A stretch of 64,000 bases of DNA from an uncultured Ruminococcus sp. (GTDB lineage: Bacteria > Bacillota > Clostridia > Oscillospirales > Acutalibacteraceae). The position numbers were made by a program, and so were the translations under genes. The stretch spans positions 1 through 64,000 of the forward strand of contig CAJFNC010000001.1 in the NCBI GenBank assembly GCA_904393835.1. Direction: 5' to 3'. Shown here in pieces: positions 55,676-64,000 of the stretch. Within the stretch, counting starts at the first letter, position 1, and every line of letters begins with the position of its first letter. The notes beneath the pieces were generated by a model, which saw nothing but the letters and a program-made list of their open reading frames with translations, made no database searches and was not told the origin of the DNA.

Positions 55676-56605
55676 ATGAAAAAGAAATTGCCTGTTATTT
55701 TTATTGTTCTGATATTTGTTGTGGGCATAGCAATAATGAGCTATCCTGTTGTAAGCTCAATAATTAATAATATTGCCAGCCGCAATCAGGCTCAGATTTA
55801 TTCAGAAACAGTTAAGTCGATAACCACCGACGAGGAAAAAGAGCTTTTTGACCAGGCTAAAAGGTACAATGACAGTCTTAACAATAACGTAATCATTACC
55901 GACCCGTTCGATGAGGAAGCTTATGAAAAAATCGGAGCTTCTTACGACAATGCTTTCAACGTTGACGGCAACGGACTTATAGGCTATGTTGACATTCCGA
56001 AAATTAACGTGTATCTGCCGATATATCACGGCACCGACGAGCATATTCTCTCAAAGGGAGCGGGACATTTGCAAAATACCTCGCTGCCTGTCGGCGGAAC
56101 AAGTACCCATGCGGTAATTTCGGCACATTCGGCATATCCGGGAGAAACTTTTTTTGACTACCTTACCGATATGCAGGAGGGTGACGAGTTTTACATACAC
56201 GTTTTAAACAGAACGCTTAAGTATGAGGTTGACCAGATAAAAGTGGTTCTTCCTGAAAATACCGAGGACTATCGTATTATTCCGGGCGGCGACTATGTAA
56301 CGCTGCTTACCTGCACGCCGTACAGTATAAACACTCACCGTTTGCTGGTGAGAGGCGTAAGGGTTGAGTACGACGATTCACAAACACAGACGCTTTCAAC
56401 TCACTTGGCGGAATTTAACGACGAGGGTATTTACTTTCTCGGTTATAAAATAGAATACTGGAAAGCTATTACCGCAATGATTATATTTGTTGCGTTAGTG
56501 GTAGCTTTGGTGGCTTTTTTCCTTAGACGTTCAAAGAAAAATAAGAAAAAAACAGATATACTTTATTATACGCACGATAAAAATAATAAAGAGGACGACG
56601 GCTGA
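55676..56605 (+). CDS. Sortase with TLTC-type site and C-terminal anchor (class C-like)
   Basis: A 309-residue membrane transpeptidase that links surface proteins to the wall or to each other. N-terminal signal-anchor, sortase barrel with PIYHGTD, catalytic histidine in ISAHSAY near 150, cysteine in LLTCTPY near 212 and arginine in THRLLVRG near 221. A second transmembrane helix and basic tail (RRSKKNKKK) close the protein, as in pilus-type class C sortases. No pilin gene adjoins it. It overlaps the next sortase by 1 bp. Confidence 0.88.
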   Translation: MKKKLPVIFIVLIFVVGIAIMSYPVVSSIINNIASRNQAQIYSETVKSITTDEEKELFDQAKRYNDSLNNNVIITDPFDEEAYEKIGASYDNAFNVDGNGLIGYVDIPKINVYLPIYHGTDEHILSKGAGHLQNTSLPVGGTSTHAVISAHSAYPGETFFDYLTDMQEGDEFYIHVLNRTLKYEVDQIKVVLPENTEDYRIIPGGDYVTLLTCTPYSINTHRLLVRGVRVEYDDSQTQTLSTHLAEFNDEGIYFLGYKIEYWKAITAMIIFVALVVALVAFFLRRSKKNKKKTDILYYTHDKNNKEDDG

Positions 56606-57399
56606 TGTGGAAAAAAATTATAATTGTTTTTGCTTCAATTCTTATTTTGACAGGGCTGGGATTTTTGCTGTTTCCGCCTATTTCTAACTTTATCGGAAAT
56701 CAGATTGCCAACAGCGAAGCCGATAAATTTGATACGATTGTAGAAAATGTGGTTGACAACGGCAAAAGTTACGAGGACGCTCTTAAAGATAAGGAAATTG
56801 ACGAAGAGGGCTATCCCGTTGACACGGACGGAAATCGCACCTCAGACACGCCTGTTTATTACAAAAAGGATCTTGACAGACTTTTAAAGGACAGCAGGGA
56901 GTACAACGAGAACTTAAAGGAGAACCAGTCCTCATTGCTTGTTGACGAATACGCGTACAGCGTGCCGTCGCTTAATTTAAAAAATTACGGAATTTACAAC
57001 GGCATTTACGGATATGTGTCGGCTCCCACAATCAATATGAGGCTTCCGATTTACCTCGGCGCGAACAACGCTAATATGAGCTACGGAGCCGCACACCTCA
57101 CATACACATCGCTTCCGATAGGCGGTGATACAACCAACACGGTGCTTGCGGGTCACACGGGATATGTGGGCAGAATCTTTTTTGATAACCTGAGAAACCT
57201 CAAAATAGGCGATACAGTCACCTTGCACAATTACTGGGGAAGCCTTGACTATCGCGTGACAGAAACCAAGGTTTGTCTTGAAAACGAAACGCAGGATGTT
57301 TTCCTTAAAGAGGGCAAAGACCTGCTGACGATGATAACCTGCATTTCAGACGGACACGGCGGCTTCAACCGCTATTATGTAATATGCGAAAGAAAGTAA
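56605..57399 (+). CDS. Second sortase
   Basis: A 264-residue sortase in tandem with the first. One N-terminal membrane segment, PIYLGAN, catalytic histidine in VLAGHTGY near 183, cysteine in TMITCISD near 243 and arginine in FNRYYV near 254. It lacks the C-terminal anchor and has TMITC where class C has TLLTC. A long, acidic spacer (about 35-110) separates anchor and barrel. The two may have different substrates. Confidence 0.85.
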   Translation: MWKKIIIVFASILILTGLGFLLFPPISNFIGNQIANSEADKFDTIVENVVDNGKSYEDALKDKEIDEEGYPVDTDGNRTSDTPVYYKKDLDRLLKDSREYNENLKENQSSLLVDEYAYSVPSLNLKNYGIYNGIYGYVSAPTINMRLPIYLGANNANMSYGAAHLTYTSLPIGGDTTNTVLAGHTGYVGRIFFDNLRNLKIGDTVTLHNYWGSLDYRVTETKVCLENETQDVFLKEGKDLLTMITCISDGHGGFNRYYVICERK

Positions 57400-57432
57400 A
57401 AAACGCAACCGATTTTTCGGTTGCGTTTTTTA
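57400..57432 (+). terminator. Terminator of the sortase operon
   Basis: AAAACGCAACCGA pairs with TCGGTTGCGTTTT around a 4-base loop and is followed by a T-run. Confidence 0.88.
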
Positions 57433-57740
57433 CTTTACATTAATATTTTGTGAATTTATAAAATGTGCGTGTAAAACTAATCATTACGGGGGTTGATCTC
57501 TAAAAATTTAATATAAGCATTTTCGCCAAATTATCAGATTTTGAAAACGGAAACGTTGTGCTGCTGTTTTCATATTCAATCATTTCATCAAATGTAAATA
57601 TTATGAATAATTTATCGCTATTTGTCTGTTTCTGTTTAATATTATATTATTAACAACCAATATTGTCAATACTAAAATACAAATATAGTGTGTTTTTATA
57701 AAAAATAATCCAACTATAATAGTATTTAGGAGTTGATTAT
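57433..57740. other. Non-coding gap upstream of the XRE gene
   Basis: AT-rich. A probable promoter with TATAAT near 57714-57719 lies just before the XRE start. Nothing else was seen. Confidence 0.35.
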
Positions 57741-58070
57741 ATGAGTTTGAATAATCTCGGTGAAAAAATACGTGAAAGCAGATTAAAATGTGGAATTACA
57801 CAGGATAAACTGGCCGAAATGGTTGATATATCAACTAATTTTATGAGTTTGATTGAAAACGGCAGAAATATGAGCGTTGAAACCCTGGTGAAAATAGCAA
57901 ATGCGTTGGGCGTTACCGTAGATTATCTTTTAAGCGATTCAACAGATATTCAAAGTGATGAAATTACGGTGAAGATAGTACAAAGTTTATCAACTCTGAA
58001 TGATAACGAAAAACTGTTTTTTCTTAATATGATAAAACAATATAAAAACATAAAAAAAGATAATCTGTAA
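57741..58070 (+). CDS. XRE-family transcriptional regulator
   Basis: A 109-residue regulator. A Cro/C1-type HTH occupies residues 6-62 (KIRESRLKCGITQDKLAEMV, TNFMSLIENGRNMSVETL), followed by a short helical tail. AGGAG lies upstream. It stands alone between the sortases and a broken acetyltransferase gene; its target is unknown. Confidence 0.85.
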   Translation: MSLNNLGEKIRESRLKCGITQDKLAEMVDISTNFMSLIENGRNMSVETLVKIANALGVTVDYLLSDSTDIQSDEITVKIVQSLSTLNDNEKLFFLNMIKQYKNIKKDNL

Positions 58071-58099
58071 ATCATTACAAATTACAGGTTATCTTTTAA
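58055..58099 (+). terminator. Terminator of the XRE gene
   Basis: AAAAGATAATCTGTAA pairs with TTACAGGTTATCTTTT with one mismatch, overlapping the stop codon. Confidence 0.75.
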
Positions 58100-58123
58100 T
58101 ATATATGGACTTGTTATTATAAA

Positions 58124-58591
58124 TTACAGTATTTTCTCTATTCCGATTTTCTGCGGTTTTAATCCGCATTTTTTATAGAACTCCACGGCGTTTGTGTTGT
58201 CCGCCTATACATTCAGAGTGACGTTGTAGCAGCCGTGATTTTTGGCGAATTCAAGCACGTACTCATAAAGCTGTCTGCCAATATGTTTTCCGCGTGCATT
58301 TTCGTCAACGCACAGGTCGTCTATGTACAGCGTTTTTATATCGGTGAGAATGTTGTCGTCCCTGTGGCATACAAACATACAAAAGGCGTAGCCAAGCACC
58401 TTGTCGTTTTCTTTGGCAACAAATATCGGCTTAGAGTCGTCGGTGATAATTCCAGCAAGCTGTTCGTCGGTGTATTTTTTAACGCCGCTTTTAAAAAGAT
58501 CGGGTCTTGCATTGTGGTGAACAGTGAGTACCTGGCGCAAAAGGTTGTCAATCGCTTTTATATCGCCGATTTGCGCACGTGTAATTTCCAT
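58124..58591 (-). pseudogene. GNAT acetyltransferase gene with an in-frame TAG
   Basis: ATG 58591 (AAGGAG 8 bp upstream) to TAA 58124 is one frame of 155 sense or amber codons. TAG at 58205-58207 is codon 129, reading NVTLNV-TAG-ADNTNAVEFYKKCG. In the family this spot is usually tryptophan (LNVW), so TGG to TAG is the simple explanation. The acetyl-CoA loop (DLCVDENARGKHIGRQLYEY) precedes the TAG, and the last strand and helix (FYKKCGLKPQKIGIE) follow. Without read-through the product lacks its last 26 residues and is probably inactive. Confidence 0.85.
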
Positions 58592-58646
58592 ATTATTCAC
58601 TCCTTAAAAAATCAAAAAAAGAGCAAGGAATGTCCTTGCCCTTTGC

Positions 58647-58943
58647 TTATTCAAAATTGATGTAGCCTTCGTATTTATCCTTGAAAATTTCAAATACTTT
58701 CTGAAGGATTTCTTCGTCATCAATGCTGATATATTCCTCATTTTCATCGTCAATCTGATTAATCTGAAGAATAACTACCTCGTCGGCGTCCTCGTCATTC
58801 TCAATAAGAACAATGTACTCGTTGCCCTCGTATTCAACAACGTCAAGCAGCTCAAATTCAACTTCGTTGCCCGCATCATCGGTAAGGGTGAGGATTGCAC
58901 CCTCGTTGTCCGTATCCTCAATAAAATCTCTGTTGTCAGCCAT
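58647..58943 (-). CDS. DUF1292 family protein
   Basis: A 98-residue, strongly acidic protein (FELLDVVEYEGNEYIVLIEN) of the DUF1292 family, common in Firmicutes and of unknown function. GGAGG precedes its ATG. A single gene. Confidence 0.8.
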   Translation of the reverse strand: MADNRDFIEDTDNEGAILTLTDDAGNEVEFELLDVVEYEGNEYIVLIENDEDADEVVILQINQIDDENEEYISIDDEEILQKVFEIFKDKYEGYINFE

Positions 58944-59038
58944 AGCAAGACCTCCTTATGCATAATGTGCTTTTTAGTATAATACCTTTAATGAGCAAAA
59001 AAGTCAAGGTATAATCGGCAATGTTTTATTGACAAAAT

Positions 59039-59587
59039 TTATTTTCTGTACTTTTTCGGTCCGTTTTCATAGACGTTGTTGCCGCGGCAGTCAATTGCGA
59101 CTATGCAGGGAAAGTCCTCAACCGTGTAGCGGCGAACAGCCTCGGTGCCGAGGTCCTCGTAGCACAAAATTTCTTCTTTTTTTATGCTTTTTGCAATAAG
59201 AGCGGCGGCGCCGCCGATAGCGGCAAAGTAAATGCATCCGTTTTTAACCATCGAGTCGATAACCTCTTTGCTCCTTGCACCCTTGCCTATCATACCCTTT
59301 AAGCCCAAATCGAGCAGAGCGGGAGTGTATTTGTCCATACGATAGCTTGATGTGGGACCGGCAGGACCTACGGCATAGCCGGGCTTTGCGGGTGCGGGAC
59401 CTACATAGTAAATAAGCTCGCCCTTTATGTCAACCGGTAAATCCTCGCCATTTTCTATAAGCTCAAAAAGTCTTTTGTGCGCGGCGTCTCTGCCCGTGAG
59501 AATAGTTCCGCTCAACAGCACGCTGTCGCCTGCTTTAAGTTCCCGAATGTCATTGTCCGTAATCGGAAGTTGAATTTTCTTTGTCAT
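59039..59587 (-). CDS. Fumarate hydratase class I, beta subunit
   Basis: A 182-residue C-terminal-domain subunit of the two-subunit iron-sulfur fumarase: GDSVLLSGTILTGRDAAHKR near 18-38, VGPAPAKPGYAVGPAGPTSS near 66-85 and GKGARSKEVI near 105. It interconverts fumarate and malate with the alpha subunit encoded 12 bp upstream. L(+)-tartrate dehydratase is a close relative and cannot be wholly excluded. Confidence 0.88.
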   Translation of the reverse strand: MTKKIQLPITDNDIRELKAGDSVLLSGTILTGRDAAHKRLFELIENGEDLPVDIKGELIYYVGPAPAKPGYAVGPAGPTSSYRMDKYTPALLDLGLKGMIGKGARSKEVIDSMVKNGCIYFAAIGGAAALIAKSIKKEEILCYEDLGTEAVRRYTVEDFPCIVAIDCRGNNVYENGPKKYRK

Positions 59588-59599
59588 AAGGCGCCTCCG

Positions 59600-60451
59600 T
59601 TAAATCGTTGCACTTGCGTGTCTTGCCGCATGGCAGCAAATGTTGACTGCTACCGGCATACCCGCGATGTGGGTGGGTGAGGTTTCTATATTTACTCCCA
59701 GAGCAGTTGTTCTGCCGCCCAAGCCTGCGGGACCAAAGCCCATTTTGTTGATTTCACAAAGCAGTTCATCCTCAAGGTCAGCGTAACGCTTGTCCTCGTT
59801 GTGGGTGTCAATTGCCCTGAAAGTCGCTTTTTTTGCGAGCTGAGCGGCTCTTTCAAATGTGCCGCCTATGCCTACGCCTACAACAATCGGTGGACAGGGA
59901 TTGGGACCTGCGGCAAAAACTGTGTCGAGAATAAATTTTTTAACACCCTCAATTCCGTATGACGGAGTGAGCATTTTTATGGCGGACATATTTTCACTGC
60001 CGAATCCCTTGCCGCCTGCGGTGATTTTTATCTGATTGCCCGAAACGATTTTTGTGTGCAGAATTGCGGGCGTGTTGTCTTTGGTATTAACTCTGTCAAA
60101 CACGGGGTCGCTTACAACGCTTTTTCTGAGGTAGCCCTCGTCGTATGCCTGACGAACGCCCTCGTTTACGGCGTCGTCAAAGCTGCCGTCCTCAATTACT
60201 GCTTTGTCGCCGTATTCTATGAATAAAATTGCCATACCCGTATCCTGGCAAAGCGGAATTTTTTCGTCCGCCGCAATTTTGTCGTTCTCAATAATCTGAG
60301 CCAGCACGCTTTTGCCTACGGGCGATTCTTCACTTTTGTGAGCGCTCTCAAGCGCGTTCATTATATCGTTGCCGATATAGTAGTTGCAGTCCATAAAAAG
60401 CTTTTTTACCGTGTCGGTCACGGTTTGAGCTTTTATTTTACGTATTTCCAT
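59600..60451 (-). CDS. Fumarate hydratase class I, alpha subunit
   Basis: A 283-residue subunit that carries the [4Fe-4S] cluster. The three cysteine ligands are seen in PLCQDTGMA near 64, PNPCPPIVVGVGIGGTFE near 190 and NICCHAARH near 275. Normal length, cytosolic. It is co-transcribed with the beta subunit. Upstream lies one copy of a 46-bp repeat also found before the glycosyltransferase gene. Confidence 0.9.
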   Translation of the reverse strand: MEIRKIKAQTVTDTVKKLFMDCNYYIGNDIMNALESAHKSEESPVGKSVLAQIIENDKIAADEKIPLCQDTGMAILFIEYGDKAVIEDGSFDDAVNEGVRQAYDEGYLRKSVVSDPVFDRVNTKDNTPAILHTKIVSGNQIKITAGGKGFGSENMSAIKMLTPSYGIEGVKKFILDTVFAAGPNPCPPIVVGVGIGGTFERAAQLAKKATFRAIDTHNEDKRYADLEDELLCEINKMGFGPAGLGGRTTALGVNIETSPTHIAGMPVAVNICCHAARHASATI

Positions 60452-60460
60452 TACATATTT

Positions 60461-60506
60461 CCTCGTGTTATAAAGTAGTAGATATTAGAGTCCCTCTCCA
60501 AGGACT
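60461..60506 (-). repeat. 46-bp direct repeat, copy next to fumarase alpha
   Basis: CCTCGTGTTATAAAGTAG... matches 61882-61927 at 44 of 46 bases, same orientation. It lies 9 bp upstream of the fumarase start and includes an AGTCC/GGACT hairpin, so it is the 5' leader of that gene. Confidence 0.85.
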
Positions 60507-60605
60507 TTTATTAACTTTTATTTGTAAAAAGCATCAAATAAATATGTCATCGTTTATGACTGATTGAGTATGTTCAAGCATATTCTTATTTGTTTTTATT
60601 TGCAA

Positions 60606-61865
60606 TTACGGCTTATTATTTTCCTTGAGCAAATCATCATACACCTTTGACATTTTTTTTGCGCGCTCATCCCAGGTGTAATGAGATTTTAATTTATTAA
60701 ATCCACATTTACCGTACCTGACTCTGCGCTCGGGATCATCAATCAACTCACCCAGCGCTTTAGCCAAATCCTCAATAACCTGCGTTTTGCTCTCAAGGTC
60801 GATTAAAACACCGGCGTCGTTTTCTACAACATATTTCGCACCGTTTTGGTTGAAAGTCACAACAGGTAATTTGTTTGCCATAGCTTCAAATATGGCTGTT
60901 CCGGTCGTCTCGCGCAGGGAGGGCAAAACATAAATATCTGCATCCCGATAAACTTTCTGCATCTCATCAAAAGGTATCTTCCCGTGAAAAGCGACAACGT
61001 TTTGCAGGTTATTGTCCTTGACGTATTTTTCCAGGCTTTCGCGTTGATTGCCGTCGCCGTAAATATCCACAACAAACTTGTTTTTTGATTTAATCATCGG
61101 TATTGATTCAAGCAAAACGCGAATCCCTTTTCGATAGATTAGTCGTCCCGAAACGATAATGTGCACAGTTTTTTTAGGTGTTCGTTTAATATCTTCACGT
61201 GCGTCAAGATAGCTTTGGTCAATACACAATTCTGTCATCTGCTTCAATTTGCCAAGGTCTGATTTAAGCATACGTTTTTTTATGCACGCCGATGTTTCGT
61301 CGTTGGAGCTGTACACAACGGCCGCCCGATGAAGAGCCTTTTTATAAGAGGGCAATGCCGTTGTTATTCTGTTCATAAATATTCTGAAATTTTCCGCTTT
61401 TTCGTGCCCTTTAATATAGTCCGAAAAGCATTGGGGGGTTTCCTGACCGCCGCCCACAGGACCGAAAATAAACGGCGCGTCAAGTTTCCACAAGTATCCC
61501 GCGCAACGAAAATCCGCAATTGAAACATGGTGGCAAATGTCAAATTTAATTTGTTTTCTCAATCGTTTGGCGACCTTATATGCCGAATGTTGCCAAACAA
61601 AGTAAGAACCCAAATATCCTAAATATCTATTCAGCTTATAAAGTACCTTGGTAAAAAATTTAGACTGGTCAATGTAAATGAAATGCACATTGTCAAGGCT
61701 TTGGTTGGTGTTTTTACAATAAGTTTCTATATCCTTTTTATCTTGAGTGCGTGTAAACGCATATACTTCATGATATTTTGCCATGCTCTTAACATAAGAC
61801 CACCCGACGAAAGCGTCCGAACCCTGCAATGGATTACATTGAAACACAGATAATAAAATCTTCAT
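60606..61865 (-). CDS. Glycosyltransferase family 4
   Basis: A 419-residue GT-B enzyme. The N-terminal domain has QGSDAFVGWSYVKSM and HVSIADFRCAGY. The C-terminal GT4 donor domain has VSGRLIYRKGIRVLLESI near 215-232 and PSLRETTGTAIFEAMANKLP near 313-332, the E-x7-E nucleotide-sugar site. It transfers a sugar to a glycan or lipid in the cytosol. No polysaccharide operon is nearby. The gene is bracketed by 46-bp repeats, so it may have arrived as a unit. Confidence 0.88.
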   Translation of the reverse strand: MKILLSVFQCNPLQGSDAFVGWSYVKSMAKYHEVYAFTRTQDKKDIETYCKNTNQSLDNVHFIYIDQSKFFTKVLYKLNRYLGYLGSYFVWQHSAYKVAKRLRKQIKFDICHHVSIADFRCAGYLWKLDAPFIFGPVGGGQETPQCFSDYIKGHEKAENFRIFMNRITTALPSYKKALHRAAVVYSSNDETSACIKKRMLKSDLGKLKQMTELCIDQSYLDAREDIKRTPKKTVHIIVSGRLIYRKGIRVLLESIPMIKSKNKFVVDIYGDGNQRESLEKYVKDNNLQNVVAFHGKIPFDEMQKVYRDADIYVLPSLRETTGTAIFEAMANKLPVVTFNQNGAKYVVENDAGVLIDLESKTQVIEDLAKALGELIDDPERRVRYGKCGFNKLKSHYTWDERAKKMSKVYDDLLKENNKP

Positions 61866-61881
61866 CTTTATTCTCGATTAT

Positions 61882-61927
61882 CCTCGTATTATAAAGTAGT
61901 AGATATTAAAGTCCCTCTCCAAGGACT
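61882..61927 (-). repeat. 46-bp direct repeat, copy next to the glycosyltransferase
   Basis: Second copy of 60461-60506, 16 bp upstream of the glycosyltransferase start. The two copies bracket the gene in the same orientation, 1.4 kb apart. Confidence 0.85.
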
Positions 61928-62228
61928 GTAAATATGCTGTAAGGTACGGCAGTTTGGCTATTGCCTCGTTTTGCCATACCTTATTGAAAGTCTTTCGGTA
62001 AAAAATTACCTTTTTATTATAAAACTTTTTTGCCGGTATTTCAATATAAAACAATGTATGTTATAATTTTTATATATAATTTATAATTTGCAGCGCAATG
62101 CGATGCTTGCTTTGAAAAGTTAAGATAGTTTTTTAAAAATCAACATAAATTTATCACATTGCGCCTGTAATATTTAATGTATATAGATACAAACGCAAAA
62201 TGCTTAAAAGGGGATAAGGAGGATATTT
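61928..62228. other. Non-coding gap between divergent genes
   Basis: About 300 bp, AT-rich, with likely promoters for both sides (a TATAAT near 62063). No gene or strong structure is seen. Confidence 0.35.
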
Positions 62229-62912
62229 ATGAGCAGATTACTTGTTGTTGACGATGAATTCAGAATAAGGCAGATTATACGCAAATATGCCGAGTTTGAG
62301 GGCTATACTGTTGAGGAAGCAGTTGACGGTATGCAGGCAATTGAAATTTGTAAAAAGGAGGATTTTGACCTTATTATTATGGACGTTATGATGCCGGAGC
62401 TTGACGGCTTTTCGGCTTGCCGTGAAATAAGAAAATTTAAACAGACCCCAATCATTATGCTGTCGGCAAGGGGCGAGGAGTACGATAAGATTCACGGCTT
62501 TGAGCTCGGCAGCGACGATTACGTTGTAAAGCCGTTTTCGCCGAAGGAACTTATGATGAGAGTAAACGCCGTAATAAAGCGTTCTCAGGGAGGCGATAAG
62601 TCAGAGGAACACAAAAAGGATATTTTTACATACAAGGGTTTATCAGTGGACTTTTCCGCAAGAATTGTCACGATTGACGGAAAAAGAATTGATATGACGC
62701 CTAAAGAGTATGAACTGTTCTTTTATATGGTAAAGAATAAAGGACTTGCGCTCACCCGCGAAAAGCTAATAAGCGAAGTTTGGGGATACGACTTTTTCGG
62801 CGACGAAAGAACACTTGACACGCACATCAAGCTTTTAAGAAAAAGCTTGGGTGAATACAGCAAATGTATAGTAACTTTGCGGGGGGTTGGATACCGATTT
62901 GAAACACTTTAG
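62229..62912 (+). CDS. OmpR/PhoB-family response regulator
   Basis: A 227-residue regulator. The receiver has DDEFRIRQI near 8-16, phospho-acceptor in IIMDVMMPEL near 52, S/T in LSAR near 80 and lysine in VVKPFSP near 102. A winged-helix output domain starts near 130, with TPKEYELFFYMVKNKG and RTLDTHIKLLRKSLG. AAGGAGG precedes the ATG. It overlaps its kinase gene by 14 bp. Confidence 0.95.
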   Translation: MSRLLVVDDEFRIRQIIRKYAEFEGYTVEEAVDGMQAIEICKKEDFDLIIMDVMMPELDGFSACREIRKFKQTPIIMLSARGEEYDKIHGFELGSDDYVVKPFSPKELMMRVNAVIKRSQGGDKSEEHKKDIFTYKGLSVDFSARIVTIDGKRIDMTPKEYELFFYMVKNKGLALTREKLISEVWGYDFFGDERTLDTHIKLLRKSLGEYSKCIVTLRGVGYRFETL

Positions 62913-64000
62913 TAACAAATTACCGCTTCATTTCAAGCTGTTGTGCTACTTTCTCGCGTTCGGAACAATAATTTTGGTGCTTTTGTGGATTTTTCAGAAT
63001 TTTTTTCTGGAGTCTTTTTACACCGCGACAAAGTCCTCTCAGGTGGAGAAAAACGCCGCGATTATTTCTAAATCCATTAAGGAAAACAAAAATGTGCAGG
63101 GAACTATCGAAAATGTTGCAAGCTATAATTCGCTTTCCGTATATGTTTATAATTCTACCTCGCTTTTTGAACTTATGTATGACTGCGAATACGACAGCCC
63201 GGTAACGGCGCTCAAGCTTGAATACCACGACGTGTATAATTACTATAAAGAGGCGTCCGACAACGGCGGAAATTATATGTGCATCACCAGCAATCGCAGC
63301 GAAAACATAGCCCGTGAAAAGCTCAATAATATTTTCAAGTCGTATGCTTCTCCCGACACCCCGCAGGCTGAAATTCATTATAACAGCAAAGACGACAGCT
63401 GGGGGCAAAATATGGTTTATGCCGATATAATCACGCTGGAGGACGGAAGCGAATGTTTTTTGATAGTAACTTCATCAATTACTCCGCTGAGCAATACGGT
63501 TGAGATTATAAAAGATCAGATGGTTATTGTGTCCGTGGTTTTTGTTCTGCTCGCGATTTTCTTCTCAATTTTGGCAAGCCGCCGCATTGCGAGGCCGATT
63601 TCAAAGACGAACGATTCGGCAAAAGAGCTTGCAAAAAAGAACTATGACGTTGAATTTAACGCAAAGGGCTACCTTGAAGTAGAGGAACTCAACGACACGC
63701 TTAACTACGCGAAAACTGAGCTCGCCGCCACCGAAAAGCTTCAGCGCGAGCTGATTGCAAATATTTCGCACGACCTGCGTACGCCGCTTACCATGATTAC
63801 GGGCTACGGCGAGGTAATGCGCGATTTGCCCGGTGAAAACACGCCCGAAAATATTCAGATAATCATTGACGAGGCGACGCGACTTTCAAGTCTTGTAAAT
63901 GACCTGCTTGACCTTTCAAAGCTTCAGTCGGGCGCCGTTCAGCCGCAAAAATCACGCTTCTGCATTACCGACAGCATAAATGAAATCTTTGAGAGATACT
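62899..64000 (+). CDS. Sensor histidine kinase (3' end cut by window)
   Basis: The frame is open to the last base. From TTG 62899 (GGGGGG 12 bp upstream) it encodes an N-terminal membrane helix (LLCYFLAFGTIILVLLWIF), an extracellular sensor domain of about 165 residues, a second helix (VSVVFVLLAIFFSILASRR), a HAMP-like linker and the HisKA domain with ANISHDLRTPLTMITGYGE (His near 292). The ATPase domain lies beyond the window. It pairs with the preceding response regulator. The start codon is tentative. Confidence 0.9.
   Translation, partial: MKHFSNKLPLHFKLLCYFLAFGTIILVLLWIFQNFFLESFYTATKSSQVEKNAAIISKSIKENKNVQGTIENVASYNSLSVYVYNSTSLFELMYDCEYDSPVTALKLEYHDVYNYYKEASDNGGNYMCITSNRSENIAREKLNNIFKSYASPDTPQAEIHYNSKDDSWGQNMVYADIITLEDGSECFLIVTSSITPLSNTVEIIKDQMVIVSVVFVLLAIFFSILASRRIARPISKTNDSAKELAKKNYDVEFNAKGYLEVEELNDTLNYAKTELAATEKLQRELIANISHDLRTPLTMITGYGEVMRDLPGENTPENIQIIIDEATRLSSLVNDLLDLSKLQSGAVQPQKSRFCITDSINEIFERY

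Overview
The window looks like a chromosomal segment of a low-to-medium GC gut Firmicute close to Ruminococcus (Oscillospiraceae). Pointers are secreted proteins with type I dockerin and CBM26-like starch-binding modules, a cyclic-peptide agr system, Cys-rich VLP, DUF6076, DUF6809 and TnpV/TnpW/TnpX mobile-element proteins typical of gut Clostridia, and a two-subunit class I fumarase. The assignment is by gene content only; no rRNA gene is present and no CRISPR array was seen.

Layout. 1-1.4 kb: 3' end of a surface protein with ChW-like repeats, then a solitary D12-class adenine methyltransferase and a small XRE repressor sharing inverted-repeat operators. 1.5-7.9 kb: three secreted minus-strand proteins (CBM26-like; LRR/FIVAR/dockerin/CBM26; CBM26-like) and a truncated threonine-rich wall protein. 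8.9-11.8 kb: a complete agr quorum-sensing locus (response regulator and kinase, then agrB and a 49-residue agrD that overlaps agrB and is easy to miss). 12.1-14.5 kb: the decayed 3' end of an RHS toxin gene, its probable immunity gene and a displaced fragment of RHS core.

14.6-48.6 kb is an accessory island that reads best as two abutting mobilizable elements of parallel design. Element A (about 14.6-29.2 kb) has a serine integrase, an excisionase-like HTH protein, a restriction-modification cargo (PUA/EVE-like nuclease, D12 methyltransferase, HNH endonuclease, second methyltransferase, membrane protein), DUF6809, a CAP-domain lipoprotein, DUF6076, a RepA-like ATPase, mobC/mobA and a TIR/SEFIR defence protein. 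Element B (about 29.4-48.6 kb) has a broken DUF6809 gene, TnpV, an AlwI-type system with two methyltransferases plus a DUF262/HNH protein, a three-gene nuclease/HEPN operon, a sigma factor, DUF6076, parM/parR-like genes with a candidate centromere, a second mobC/mobA pair, ParB, TnpW and the recombinase TnpX. It stops just before tRNA-Trp.

48.7-64 kb returns to core genes: tRNA-Trp, pncA and pncB for NAD salvage, htpG, two tandem sortases, an XRE regulator, an acetyltransferase broken by an amber codon, DUF1292, fumarase beta/alpha, a glycosyltransferase bracketed by 46-bp repeats, and a two-component system cut by the window end. A cytosine methyltransferase/Eco47II-like restriction pair is inserted between pncB and htpG.

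The strongest leads are the PD-(D/E)XK nuclease plus HEPN operon (36.8-40.0 kb), the agrBD signal next to the starch-adhesion cluster, three genes each cut by one in-frame TAG with the reading frame continuing intact, and six DNA methyltransferases in 64 kb.
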